Positions 7,391 through 15,229 of a stretch of DNA of 51,742 nt are shown here, piece after piece. The DNA comes from Candidatus Gastranaerophilales bacterium (GTDB lineage Bacteria > Cyanobacteriota > Vampirovibrionia > Gastranaerophilales > Gastranaerophilaceae). Below the pieces are notes generated by a model. The model did not search any database. It was not told the DNA's origin and saw only the letters and a program-made list of their open reading frames with translations. The position numbers and the translations under genes are program-made. The stretch's first letter is position 1; every line of letters begins with the position of its first letter. Location: positions 1 through 51,742 of the forward strand of contig CALUYT010000007.1 of the NCBI GenBank assembly GCA_944325085.1, in the 5' to 3' direction.

Positions 7391-8044
7391 ATGTGGGACA
7401 AATTAAAGGAACAGTTTAACCTATTAAAATTAGAAAAGAAAAAATTATATCTAATTACAAATTCTGAAAAATTTTTATCAAAAGATGATTTTTTAGATGC
7501 TATAGCTTCTGCTTTGCAAGGTGGAGTTGATATTGTACAACTAAGAGAAAAAACTATTCCTGATAGTGTTATTGTTGATATTGGACATAAAATCAGAACT
7601 TTATGTGATGAATATGGTGCAACATTTATTGTCAATGACAGACCTGATATTGCTCATATCGTTGAAGCCGATGGAGTTCATCTTGGGCAAGATGATATAA
7701 ATGTTAATGATGCAAGAGAAATATTAGGACCAAATTCTATAATTGGCAAAACTTGCAATAATACTGATGAAATAATCAATGCTATAAATGAAGGAGTTGA
7801 TTATGTAACATTTGGACCTATATTCACAACTCTAACAAAAAATAACGATTATATTGATTATGCAACAATACAATGGGTTAATCAGAATATTGATATCCCT
7901 GTATTTCTAACAGGGGATATTTCTCTAACAAACCTTGAAGAATTAGCTCAAACAGGAGTTAATAAAATAGTTGTTACTAATTCTATAATGTATGCAAGAG
8001 TTCCTGAATATACTGCAAGAGAATTTTTAAAATATTTACCTTAA
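7391..8044 (+). CDS. thiE: thiamine-phosphate synthase
   Basis: ThiE joins the thiazole and pyrimidine halves of thiamine. Family motifs: IVQLREK near residues 50-56, FIVNDRPDIA near 80-89, the signature ADGVHLGQDD near 93-102, and FGPIFTTLTK near 144-153. The start is the ATG at 7391 with GGAG upstream; the frame is open back to a TTG at 7361, but that lies inside the -10 box. Two usual features are altered: the GxSxHT loop reads GKTCNN, and the phosphate-binding GGI near the end reads TGDI. These changes make it a diverged ThiE, or a relative with shifted substrate use. No other thi gene is in the window. Its stop overlaps that of the convergent gene. Confidence 0.85.
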   Translation: MWDKLKEQFNLLKLEKKKLYLITNSEKFLSKDDFLDAIASALQGGVDIVQLREKTIPDSVIVDIGHKIRTLCDEYGATFIVNDRPDIAHIVEADGVHLGQDDINVNDAREILGPNSIIGKTCNNTDEIINAINEGVDYVTFGPIFTTLTKNNDYIDYATIQWVNQNIDIPVFLTGDISLTNLEELAQTGVNKIVVTNSIMYARVPEYTAREFLKYLP

Positions 8045-9279
8045 AGTATGTTGATTATATTCCCTTGTTTATCAAATTCCATAAACACTTCATTTTGACC
8101 TTCGCTGCGTTCAAAATAAGTTACTGGTAAACCTTCTTTTGAATATTTTACATTCTTTTCAAAACCATTTTTATAATTCATTACAGTAACCTCTTTTGAA
8201 CCGTCATCAAAGTTCACTGTCAATTTTTCGGAACCATCTGCCAAACTTTCACTAATCATTTGATTATCCGGACTAAATGTAATAGTCTTGGCATTATTTA
8301 TATCTTGTTGTTCTAAAATTGCAACAAGATCTCCATTTACATTAAATCTATGAAGAACCATTCCGCCATTTTCTGTTAAAGTTGAAATTGATTCTAATGC
8401 TCCGTTTGAATAATAAGTTTTTTCACCTTGAACTTGTTTTGGATTATAACCTAAAATATATGGTTGTGCAGGTGTTAAATCTTTATCATTCATTGGATTT
8501 TTGCCTGTTGCATTTGGAATTGGAGTTTTTGTTTTAACTGTTCTACTTGCCAAAACACCATTCAAAAATTGAAGATGCTCTTTTGAATGTTGATTATTAT
8601 TTTTTGTCACAATACTTGTAATATTACCGTTTTTATCAAAATCTATTTTTCTTCCAATATTTTGATTTTCATAAGTTTCAGTAATAGAAGATGTATTATT
8701 TTCAAAATTTACAACATATTCTTTTACAACACCATTTGGTTCATAAACATTATCTATAGAAACAGTTGGTTTACCGTTTTCATATACTGTTTTGCTCAAC
8801 TCTTTACCTGTTTCTGGAGAATATTTAACTAATTCTATAAATGAAAGTTTAGGTAATTTACCTTCTTCAATTGTGTTCATATTTTCTTGAGTTTGAATAA
8901 GGTGACCTGATTCATCATATGTTTCTATTTTACTTATGGCATCATTTGGTGCTTGAATATCCATTTTATAAACAACTGTACCCTTTTCGGTTTTATCTAT
9001 AATAGTATCCAACTCACCCATAGAATTATAAATTCTTTCACCTTTTATAACTTTTATTGCTTCAGGTTGTAAGATTGTTGGAAGCAGCGGTTGAACATTT
9101 TTTGCTGTTGGTTTTGAAATTGCCGGAGTATTATATGATGCTAATGCATTCATCCCGTTAAGCGTTGTATTATTATTTATTGGAACATTTGCTTGATTTT
9201 GCTGAATAGGATTTGTATTTAACCCATTTGGCATACCTACATTATTAACCATTGGCAAAGAATTTACAGAATTAATCAT
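8041..9279 (-). CDS. hypothetical protein with repeated beta-hairpin units, 412 aa
   Basis: I do not recognise a named family. The first 60 residues are Asn/Pro/Thr-rich and look disordered. There is no signal peptide. The rest is strand-rich with repeats resembling MORN/YD-type hairpins: GERIYNSMGELDTI near residue 80 and GEKTYYSNGALESIS near 285 are clear copies, and similar units (YDESGHLIQT, FDKNGNITSI, FSPDNQMISES, FDKQGNIINIL) recur to the end. Such repeats often mediate protein or surface contacts. An AAGG site precedes the ATG. It converges on thiE and the two stop codons overlap in the sequence TTAA, leaving no room for a terminator between them. Confidence 0.8.
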   Translation of the reverse strand: MINSVNSLPMVNNVGMPNGLNTNPIQQNQANVPINNNTTLNGMNALASYNTPAISKPTAKNVQPLLPTILQPEAIKVIKGERIYNSMGELDTIIDKTEKGTVVYKMDIQAPNDAISKIETYDESGHLIQTQENMNTIEEGKLPKLSFIELVKYSPETGKELSKTVYENGKPTVSIDNVYEPNGVVKEYVVNFENNTSSITETYENQNIGRKIDFDKNGNITSIVTKNNNQHSKEHLQFLNGVLASRTVKTKTPIPNATGKNPMNDKDLTPAQPYILGYNPKQVQGEKTYYSNGALESISTLTENGGMVLHRFNVNGDLVAILEQQDINNAKTITFSPDNQMISESLADGSEKLTVNFDDGSKEVTVMNYKNGFEKNVKYSKEGLPVTYFERSEGQNEVFMEFDKQGNIINIL

Positions 9280-9452
9280 ACTACTACCTTCAAATTTTTC
9301 TTACACTACACTATTTTTATAAAGTTCTAATTAATATTTTTATTGCTAAATTGTAACTTTTTGTAAATTGTTAATTATATGGCAATATATAGGGTTTTTT
9401 AAATTTTTATAGTATAATAATTTTAAGGGATAATTATGAAGAAGGAGCACAA

Positions 9453-10823
9453 ATGTTTGGAGTAATACTAGCAGGGGGTTCAGGAAGCCGTTTATGGCCT
9501 TTATCACGTGAACTTTATCCAAAACAATTACTAAATTTATATGCTGAAAAAAGCCTTTTACAATCTACTTTTGAAAAATTAAATAAATTTATCCCTGCTG
9601 AAAATATCATCAGTGTAACTAATACAAAACATCAAGCTAATGTAAAAATGCAACTTGGTGAATTAAGCGGAAATTCAATAGTATTAGCAGAACCTCTTTC
9701 AAAAAATACAGCTCCTGCTATTGCTTTGAGTGTAAAATATATTATTGAAAATTATAATTCAAAAGAAACAATCCTTGTAGTGCCTTCTGATTTGTTAATA
9801 GAGAATGATGAAAAATTTGTTCAAACAATACAAGAAGCTCAACAATACGCAGATAAAGGTTATATTGTTACTTTTGGTATTAAACCTACATATCCGGAAA
9901 CAGGTTTTGGTTATATTTGTTCAAAAGATAATAAAGTTTTACAATTTAGAGAAAAACCTGATTCTAAAACAGCTGAACAATATTTAGAAAAACCTGATTA
10001 TTTTTGGAACAGTGGAATTTTTATGTTTAAAGCTTCCACAATTATAAAAGAATTTGAAAAATATTGTCCTGAAATCTCAAATATTATCAGAAATATCAAT
10101 TGCTCAGAAAAAAATATTTCATTCACAGAATTTGAAAAAATGCCTTGTATTTCTATTGACTACGCTATCATGGAAAAAAGTGATAACATTGCAATGGTAG
10201 AATTAAAATCTGATTGGAAAGATTTAGGTTCTTGGAAATCTATTTATGATGTGAGTCAAAAAGATGCAAATAATAATGTATTTATTGGACATGTTTTAGA
10301 TAAAGATTCAAAAAATTCCTTTGTATATTCTTCTTCAAAATTGGTTGCAACTATAGGATTAGAAGATACTGTTGTAATTGAAACCGAAGATGCTATTTTA
10401 GCTTGTAAAAAGAATAAAACTCAAGAAGTAAAACAAATATATGAAACTCTAAAACAACAACACGATGATACCCAAAAAGTTCATAAAACAGTTTACAGAC
10501 CTTGGGGTTTTTACACAGTTATTGCAGAAGGCAAAGGGTTTATTACAAAAATTATCCACGTAAACCCTGGTCAACAATTATCTGTACAATCTCACAATCA
10601 TAGAAGTGAACATTGGGTTGTTTTAACAGGTATGGCAAAAGTTGTCTTAGAAGGTAAAGATCATATATTATCACCAGGACATAGTATAGATATTGCAGTA
10701 AAAGCTATACACTCTTTACAAAATCCTTTTGAAGAAGATTTAGAAATTATTGAAGTTCAAAAAGGTGATATCCTTTCAGAAGACGATATAATAAGATACG
10801 AAGACATTTACGGTAGAGCATAA
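9453..10823 (+). CDS. manC: mannose-1-phosphate guanylyltransferase / mannose-6-phosphate isomerase
   Basis: This is a two-domain enzyme making GDP-mannose for surface polysaccharide. The N-terminal nucleotidyltransferase (about 1-330) opens with GVILAGGSGSRLWPLSRE and PKQ. The C-terminal cupin isomerase (about 340-456) has RPWGFYTVI, a metal site SHNHRSEHW and a terminal block ending DIYGRA. Length 456 aa is slightly short of the usual 465-480. AAGGAG lies 5 nt before the ATG. A perfect TATAAT (9413-9418) is upstream, with no good -35. The gene stands alone; downstream there is only an all-A/T hairpin at 10855-10881, a weak terminator at best. Confidence 0.93.
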   Translation: MFGVILAGGSGSRLWPLSRELYPKQLLNLYAEKSLLQSTFEKLNKFIPAENIISVTNTKHQANVKMQLGELSGNSIVLAEPLSKNTAPAIALSVKYIIENYNSKETILVVPSDLLIENDEKFVQTIQEAQQYADKGYIVTFGIKPTYPETGFGYICSKDNKVLQFREKPDSKTAEQYLEKPDYFWNSGIFMFKASTIIKEFEKYCPEISNIIRNINCSEKNISFTEFEKMPCISIDYAIMEKSDNIAMVELKSDWKDLGSWKSIYDVSQKDANNNVFIGHVLDKDSKNSFVYSSSKLVATIGLEDTVVIETEDAILACKKNKTQEVKQIYETLKQQHDDTQKVHKTVYRPWGFYTVIAEGKGFITKIIHVNPGQQLSVQSHNHRSEHWVVLTGMAKVVLEGKDHILSPGHSIDIAVKAIHSLQNPFEEDLEIIEVQKGDILSEDDIIRYEDIYGRA

Positions 10824-10903
10824 CAGCTTTTTAACCATATTGTTACGATATGTAAAAATTATATAAAAAATATATAATTTTGCGCAATTTAATGTTGCAA
10901 AAT

Positions 10904-10932
10904 TTGTTTATTATATTGTAACGAGGTATAAT
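10904..10932 (+). promoter_or_regulatory. promoter TTGTTT-17-TATAAT
   Basis: -35 TTGTTT (10904-10909), a 17-bp spacer and a perfect -10 TATAAT (10927-10932). Transcription should begin at or next to the ATG at 10940, which means a leaderless message, or else a non-coding RNA starting there. Confidence 0.7.
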
Positions 10933-10939
10933 TAGTATC

Positions 10940-11125
10940 ATGGTTGAGAAGACTGAACAAAACTTAGAAATTATTAAGAAAAATGCTCCAGAGACGAGAG
11001 AACAAGAAGTTGTTGAAAAAATTCGGTCAACTCGACAAACAAATCCTATTCAACGAAAGTTGTTGGACTTTAGCTTGTCTAACAAAACCAACAAATTTTC
11101 AGTAAAAGATTTGTTCAAAAGATAG
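10940..11125 (+). CDS. small charged protein, 61 aa
   Basis: I do not recognise it. The frame encodes 61 mostly helical, charged residues (for example TREQEVVEKIRS, PIQRKLLDF, FSVKDLFKR) with no signal or membrane segment. It begins 7 nt after a perfect -10 box and has no Shine-Dalgarno sequence, so it would be translated from a leaderless mRNA. Codon use is less AT-biased than in neighbours (CGG, CGA, ACG, TTG). The frame ends in TAG, but stays open for 33 further codons to a TGA at 11225-11227, through the GC-rich region. It could be a real small protein, the 5' part of a read-through product, or the 5' part of a structured RNA. Confidence 0.5.
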   Translation: MVEKTEQNLEIIKKNAPETREQEVVEKIRSTRQTNPIQRKLLDFSLSNKTNKFSVKDLFKR

Positions 11126-11240
11126 GCTCGCGTAGCACGGTTTTATGAGGATCGACACGTACCGCAATGTTGTACGGTTTGTGAGGAGCTGAAAATAATT
11201 ATGCTTCGTTTCCCCTTTGAGGGGTGAAGAATTCGGTTTT
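11124..11240 (+). other. GC-rich structured region, candidate non-coding RNA
   Basis: This 117-base stretch is about 46% G+C by count, against roughly 30% around it. A long-range stem pairs GCTC (11126-11129) with GAGC (11186-11189). Inside it, CGTAC (11158-11162) pairs with GTACG (11172-11176). A second hairpin follows: CCCCT/AGGGG with outer CTTC/GAAG (11204-11228). An imperfect direct repeat ACGGTTTTATGAGGA / ACGGTTTGTGAGGA lies at 11137 and 11174, 37 nt apart. No T-run follows. It sits downstream of a strong promoter and between two small coding frames. It may be the body of an RNA started at about 10939, or the leader of the next gene. Confidence 0.45.
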
Positions 11241-11263
11241 AGTATTGTATTAGTTTGGTAGTT

Positions 11264-11776
11264 ATGTACGAAATAAAAAAACAAATATATTTAGACTTTA
11301 CAAAAAATCAAAAGTCTGCATTATGTAATTTTTTACGTGCATTAGTTAAAAAATCAATGGATTTAAGCATTGATGATATTTGGAATAGTTTTTACGCAGA
11401 TGAAAAATACTATTTAGAATTGCACTGTTCAAGATTTGAATTTTTAAGTGAAATTATTGATAATGAAGAATTTAAATCAGATACTTTAAAATATTTAAAA
11501 GAATGTAAAAAATATTATGAATACAAGGAAAAACAACGACCAATTATTGAAGCAAATAAAGAATATGAAAAACAAAAAAGAAAATTTTTACAAGAAGTAA
11601 AAATGTCTAAAGAAGCCCCTACAAAAAAACAACTTTACTATTATGACCGATTATGTAAAAAATATAATATCGAAAAAATTGATCTAAAATCAAAGTTAGA
11701 AGCCCGAAATGAAATAGATAAAATAATTACAGAACACCAAACCGATTATAAAATATCAATAGAAAGTGAAGAATAA
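11264..11776 (+). CDS. hypothetical helical protein, 170 aa
   Basis: I do not recognise a named function. The protein is Lys/Glu-rich and looks almost fully helical, with no signal peptide. The last part, TKKQLYYYDRLCKKYNIEK (about 124-142) plus a helix with LEARNEIDKIITEH, resembles a small C-terminal 'TxKQ...L...' helical module seen in many uncharacterised bacterial proteins. The start is placed at ATG 11264; a TTG three codons earlier is possible. No clear Shine-Dalgarno sequence is seen. It ends 5 nt before prmC, so the two are probably translated together. Confidence 0.78.
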   Translation: MYEIKKQIYLDFTKNQKSALCNFLRALVKKSMDLSIDDIWNSFYADEKYYLELHCSRFEFLSEIIDNEEFKSDTLKYLKECKKYYEYKEKQRPIIEANKEYEKQKRKFLQEVKMSKEAPTKKQLYYYDRLCKKYNIEKIDLKSKLEARNEIDKIITEHQTDYKISIESEE

Positions 11777-11781
11777 AACAA

Positions 11782-12615
11782 ATGCTAATCCCAGAAATTG
11801 TAAAAATATTAACAAATGCAGGAATACCGGAAAATGAAGCTAACATTGAAGTAAAACTTCTTATAGAACATTTTGCAGGATATTCTCTTGTTGATATATT
11901 GATGGGTAAAAAACTTGATGAAGAAAAACTAAAACTTGTAGAAGAAAAAGCAAAATATAGAGCTCAAACAAAAAAACCTATTCAATATATAATAGGTTTG
12001 GCTGATTTTATGGGACAAAAATTTATAGTAAATGAATCAGTTTTAATACCAAGAGATGAAACCGAAATTTTAACCAGAAAAGCTATTGAAATTATAAATA
12101 CAAATAATTACAAATGGGCACTTGATATGTGTACGGGTTCCGGGTGTATAGCGTGTTCTATTGCAATGAATACAAAAGCTCAAGTTATTGGTACGGATAT
12201 TTCAACAGAAGCTTTACACACTGCATTTTCTAATATGGAAAAATTTGAGTTATTCAATAAAGCAACATTTAGAAAATCAGACATATATTCAAAAATACGT
12301 CCTGAAGAAAGATTTGATATTATAATATCAAATCCTCCTTATATCCCGCCACAATTAAAAAATTCTATTCAAACAGAAGTTTCTTTTGAGCCTGATTTAG
12401 CATTATATACACAAGATGAAAAAGGCTTGGAATTTTATGAAAAAATAACATTAGATGCTCATAAATTTTTAAATCCAAACGGATATTTACTATTTGAACT
12501 TGGAATTGGTCAAAGTCAAGATGTAGCTAATATAATGAAACAAAATAACTTTAAAGAAATACAAGTTATAAAAGATTTAGCAAATATAGATAGAGTAATT
12601 CTGGGTAAAATTTAA
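11782..12615 (+). CDS. prmC: release factor glutamine N5-methyltransferase
   Basis: PrmC (HemK) methylates the Gln of the GGQ motif in peptide release factors RF1/RF2. The N-terminal helical domain (1-85) includes QYIIGLADFMGQKF. The SAM site is LDMCTGSGCIA (about 114-124). The catalytic SNPPYIPP motif is at residues 183-190, which positions the glutamine amide. Length 277 aa is normal. It follows the upstream 170-aa gene by 5 nt. It converges on bioC with 4 nt between stop codons and no terminator visible. Confidence 0.95.
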   Translation: MLIPEIVKILTNAGIPENEANIEVKLLIEHFAGYSLVDILMGKKLDEEKLKLVEEKAKYRAQTKKPIQYIIGLADFMGQKFIVNESVLIPRDETEILTRKAIEIINTNNYKWALDMCTGSGCIACSIAMNTKAQVIGTDISTEALHTAFSNMEKFELFNKATFRKSDIYSKIRPEERFDIIISNPPYIPPQLKNSIQTEVSFEPDLALYTQDEKGLEFYEKITLDAHKFLNPNGYLLFELGIGQSQDVANIMKQNNFKEIQVIKDLANIDRVILGKI

Positions 12616-12619
12616 ATTA

Positions 12620-13360
12620 CTATTTTTTCTTAGCAATAACTATTATTGGATAATAACTTAATATTGTTTTTGGATATTTTTTTGCAAACTTATCACAAAA
12701 TTCTTTTACTTTTTTTACAGTCCAAGTTTTTTCAGACAATGAATTTACACCCGTATGTTTCATATGAGCCAACAATTCTAAAGGATTATTGAACTTCATC
12801 TCTTCATAAAAACTTTCACAATATAAAATTTCAAACCCTTGTTTTTCAAGAATATCTTTTATTTCATCTTCTGTTTTATATTTTAAAGTAAGTCCGGTTA
12901 ATTCAGTTATTTCTTTGAAATTATCAGGAGAAAAAGTTGAAAATGCTAATATTGAATCTTGATGCATTGCTAATTTTAATATTTCTAATGCTTTATCCAA
13001 ATTGTCAAACCATTGAAACATTGCATTAGATATTATCAAATCCATTTTTTTAGGAGCTTTTATTTTTAAAGCATTCCCACATAGAAAATTCACATTTGGA
13101 ATTAATTTTTCTATGTAATTTTTAGATTTTGGAACGATATCATTAGCATAATAATTTTTAAATTTTAAATTATTAACAACTCTCTTTGTCAAAAGTCCTG
13201 TTCCAGAACCTAATTCTAAAACATTTTCAAAAGTATTAACAGTTTTTACAAGTTCAATAATCATTTTTGATGCCATTAAATCTTGAACTGTAGCATTTTT
13301 ATCATACTCTTTCATACTTTTTTCAAATTGTTTTTTTATATGTTTTGTATCTATAGACAT
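12620..13360 (-). CDS. bioC: malonyl-ACP O-methyltransferase BioC
   Basis: BioC methylates the free carboxyl of malonyl-ACP, disguising it so fatty-acid synthesis can build the pimeloyl chain of biotin. The SAM-binding motif LELGSGTGLLT lies near residues 47-57. The BioC-type segment SNAMFQWFDNLDKAL is near 111-125. The N-terminal IKKQFEKSMKEYDKNA is typical of the family. Length 246 aa is normal. Its start overlaps the bioG end by 10 nt, so it is the third gene of a tight bioF-bioG-bioC operon. Confidence 0.9.
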   Translation of the reverse strand: MSIDTKHIKKQFEKSMKEYDKNATVQDLMASKMIIELVKTVNTFENVLELGSGTGLLTKRVVNNLKFKNYYANDIVPKSKNYIEKLIPNVNFLCGNALKIKAPKKMDLIISNAMFQWFDNLDKALEILKLAMHQDSILAFSTFSPDNFKEITELTGLTLKYKTEDEIKDILEKQGFEILYCESFYEEMKFNNPLELLAHMKHTGVNSLSEKTWTVKKVKEFCDKFAKKYPKTILSYYPIIVIAKKK

Positions 13361-14022
13361 ATCTTTATTATTTCATCCCAGCTCTTATATTGAAAAAATG
13401 GTGAATGACCAAATTCTAACATTTTAATCGGTACATTAAAATATTTATGACAAGCTATTTGATTTTTAGCAGGAATAATTTTATCAAACTCACTAACTAA
13501 AGCTATATCATAAAATTTATCATTTGAAATTTCGGTAGATTTAATTAAACTATATAAATTTTCAAGTTCAGAAACTCTATTTTCAATACTTCTTAAAACT
13601 TGATTATTCATATATAATTCAAATTCTTCTTCTGTTTTATACACATTTTTATAAAATTTTCCACTCAAACCTGCAAACGCGTGTTTTAAAGTTAATTCAA
13701 ACATCTTAACAGGAATTCCATATTCATTATCTACAGGTTTTATAGTTCCATTTATCGCAATTTTTTTATCGAAATTCTTAAATAAATCTTTTAATAAATA
13801 AGCAACAAAAACTCCCATTGACCAAGTTATTAAAATTTTATTTTCATAATTTGACAACTCATTCAAAACTTGAGGAATTTCAATATCATTGTAATCATAA
13901 ATCATTAACACATCATTATTTAAACATTGCAACAACTTAAACGGAGTTTCATCAAAACTCCAACCCGCAAAAAATACTATTAAATTTTTATTATTTTGCT
14001 TGTTTAACCAATAAGCTTTCAT
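13351..14022 (-). CDS. bioG: pimeloyl-ACP methyl ester esterase BioG (DUF452)
   Basis: BioG removes the methyl group placed by BioC, releasing pimeloyl-ACP for BioF. This is an alpha/beta hydrolase of the DUF452/BioG type: FFAGWSFDETPF near residues 17-28, nucleophile Ser68 in TWSMGV, a likely acid Asp180 in SEFDKIIP, and His206 in FGHSPF. It replaces the more familiar BioH. Length 223 aa fits the family. It overlaps bioF by 32 nt and bioC by 10 nt, showing strong translational coupling. No Shine-Dalgarno is needed or obvious. Confidence 0.9.
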   Translation of the reverse strand: MKAYWLNKQNNKNLIVFFAGWSFDETPFKLLQCLNNDVLMIYDYNDIEIPQVLNELSNYENKILITWSMGVFVAYLLKDLFKNFDKKIAINGTIKPVDNEYGIPVKMFELTLKHAFAGLSGKFYKNVYKTEEEFELYMNNQVLRSIENRVSELENLYSLIKSTEISNDKFYDIALVSEFDKIIPAKNQIACHKYFNVPIKMLEFGHSPFFQYKSWDEIIKICL

Positions 14023-15133
14023 TAATCTTCTCCATTAAAAGACTTAATTCATTTTCTTCTATATCGCAAGTTAAAGATAACCTGATTCTTGAAGTTCCAA
14101 CAGGAACTGTTGGTGGTCTTATAGGCAATGTAAAATAACCATTATGGAATAATATATCACATAAATCTACTGTATCTTTATTGTCACCAATTACAACAGG
14201 TATTATTTGACTTTGACTACCCATTTTTTTTGCTATAGAAAGCATTCTTTTGCGTTTTTCTATCGTTTTAGGAAATTTATTTTCTATAATCCATTTAGAA
14301 AAAGCGATATTTATTGGTGGCAAAGCTGTTGAAAAAATAAAAGAACGAGCTTTATTTATTAAAAAATCTATAAGTATTCTTGAACCAACAGCAAAGGCTC
14401 CCATAGACCCGACAGATTTTCCAAAAGTTCCTACTATTAAGTCTATATCATCAATTATACCTAAACTTTCTGCAACACCTAAACCTTTTTCTCCAAAAAC
14501 CCCGAAAGCATGGGCTTCATCAATAATCATATAACAATTATATTTTTTCTTTAATTCAACAATTTTTTCTAAGTTTTCAATATCTCCGTCCATTGAAAAT
14601 ACGCTTTCAGTAATAATAAAAGCATTTTTATAATTTTCGCGTTCTCTTATTAAAAGTTTTTCTAAAGCTTCCATATCATTATGAGGAAATCTGAAAAATT
14701 TACCCTCTGATAATCTCATACCGTCAATAATAGAAGCATGATTTAATTTATCAGAAAAAATCACATCACCTTTTTGATTTAAAGCACTGGATATACCAAC
14801 ATTAGCGTGATATCCGCTATTAAATAATAAAGTTACATCTTTATTATATAAATTTGACAATAAATTTTCTAATTCATCATAAACAGGTAATGTTCCTGTT
14901 AATAATCTTGAAGATGCACTGCCAAATGAGTATTCTCCATTAGCATATTCCAAAAATTCCTCAGTAATTTTCTTATTATCTGCAAAGTTTAAATAATTAT
15001 TTGAAGATAAATTTAAAAGTTTTTTCCCTTTGTAATATATATATTTTTCATCTTTAGATTCAAAATCTTTCAAACTTCTAAAATGTGAATGAGATTTCAA
15101 ATCTTCCAATAATTTTTTATAATCATCATACAT
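13991..15133 (-). CDS. bioF: 8-amino-7-oxononanoate synthase
   Basis: BioF condenses pimeloyl-ACP (or -CoA) with L-alanine, the first step of biotin ring assembly. It is a PLP enzyme of the alpha-oxoamine synthase family: His133 in LNHASIIDG stacks on the cofactor, DEAHAFGVFG starts at Asp205, and Lys239 in TFGKSVGSMG forms the Schiff base. Length 380 aa is normal; the related kbl product differs at these loops, and the bioG/bioC neighbours settle the choice. The ATG lies 6 nt after a -10 box with no ribosome site, so the message is probably leaderless. bioA, bioD and bioB are not in the window. Confidence 0.93.
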   Translation of the reverse strand: MYDDYKKLLEDLKSHSHFRSLKDFESKDEKYIYYKGKKLLNLSSNNYLNFADNKKITEEFLEYANGEYSFGSASSRLLTGTLPVYDELENLLSNLYNKDVTLLFNSGYHANVGISSALNQKGDVIFSDKLNHASIIDGMRLSEGKFFRFPHNDMEALEKLLIRERENYKNAFIITESVFSMDGDIENLEKIVELKKKYNCYMIIDEAHAFGVFGEKGLGVAESLGIIDDIDLIVGTFGKSVGSMGAFAVGSRILIDFLINKARSFIFSTALPPINIAFSKWIIENKFPKTIEKRKRMLSIAKKMGSQSQIIPVVIGDNKDTVDLCDILFHNGYFTLPIRPPTVPVGTSRIRLSLTCDIEENELSLLMEKINESLLVKQAK

Positions 15134-15139
15134 AACTTT

Positions 15140-15168
15140 AATTTATGACAAACTAAAGATGATTTCAA
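15140..15168 (-). promoter_or_regulatory. bioF promoter, TTGAAA-17-TAAATT
   Basis: Minus-strand -35 TTGAAA (15163-15168), 17-bp spacer, -10 TAAATT (15140-15145), then 6 nt to the bioF ATG. It sits between the upstream terminator (15176-15208) and the start codon, so it is the only place for a promoter. I see no BirA-type operator palindrome. Confidence 0.6.
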
Positions 15169-15175
15169 CACAAAT

Positions 15176-15208
15176 AAAAAAGAACCTTACAATATAAGGT
15201 TCTTTTTC
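15176..15208 (-). terminator. terminator after the murA unit
   Basis: A stem of AGAACCTTA (15181-15189) and TAAGGTTCT (15195-15203) with a 5-base loop is flanked by A and T runs. It ends the murA / 114-aa transcript before bioF. Confidence 0.85.
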
Positions 15209-15229
15209 CTACTTTCCACTACTAACCTT

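Noticed and set aside
10855-10881. Hairpin as a terminator for manC
   Set aside because: The stem is purely A/T (11 bp) and unstable; followed by GCGC rather than a T-run. Too weak to call.
11099-11284. Minus-strand 61-codon frame across the structured region
   Set aside because: It overlaps two plus-strand genes and the structured stretch, with no ribosome site or promoter on that strand.
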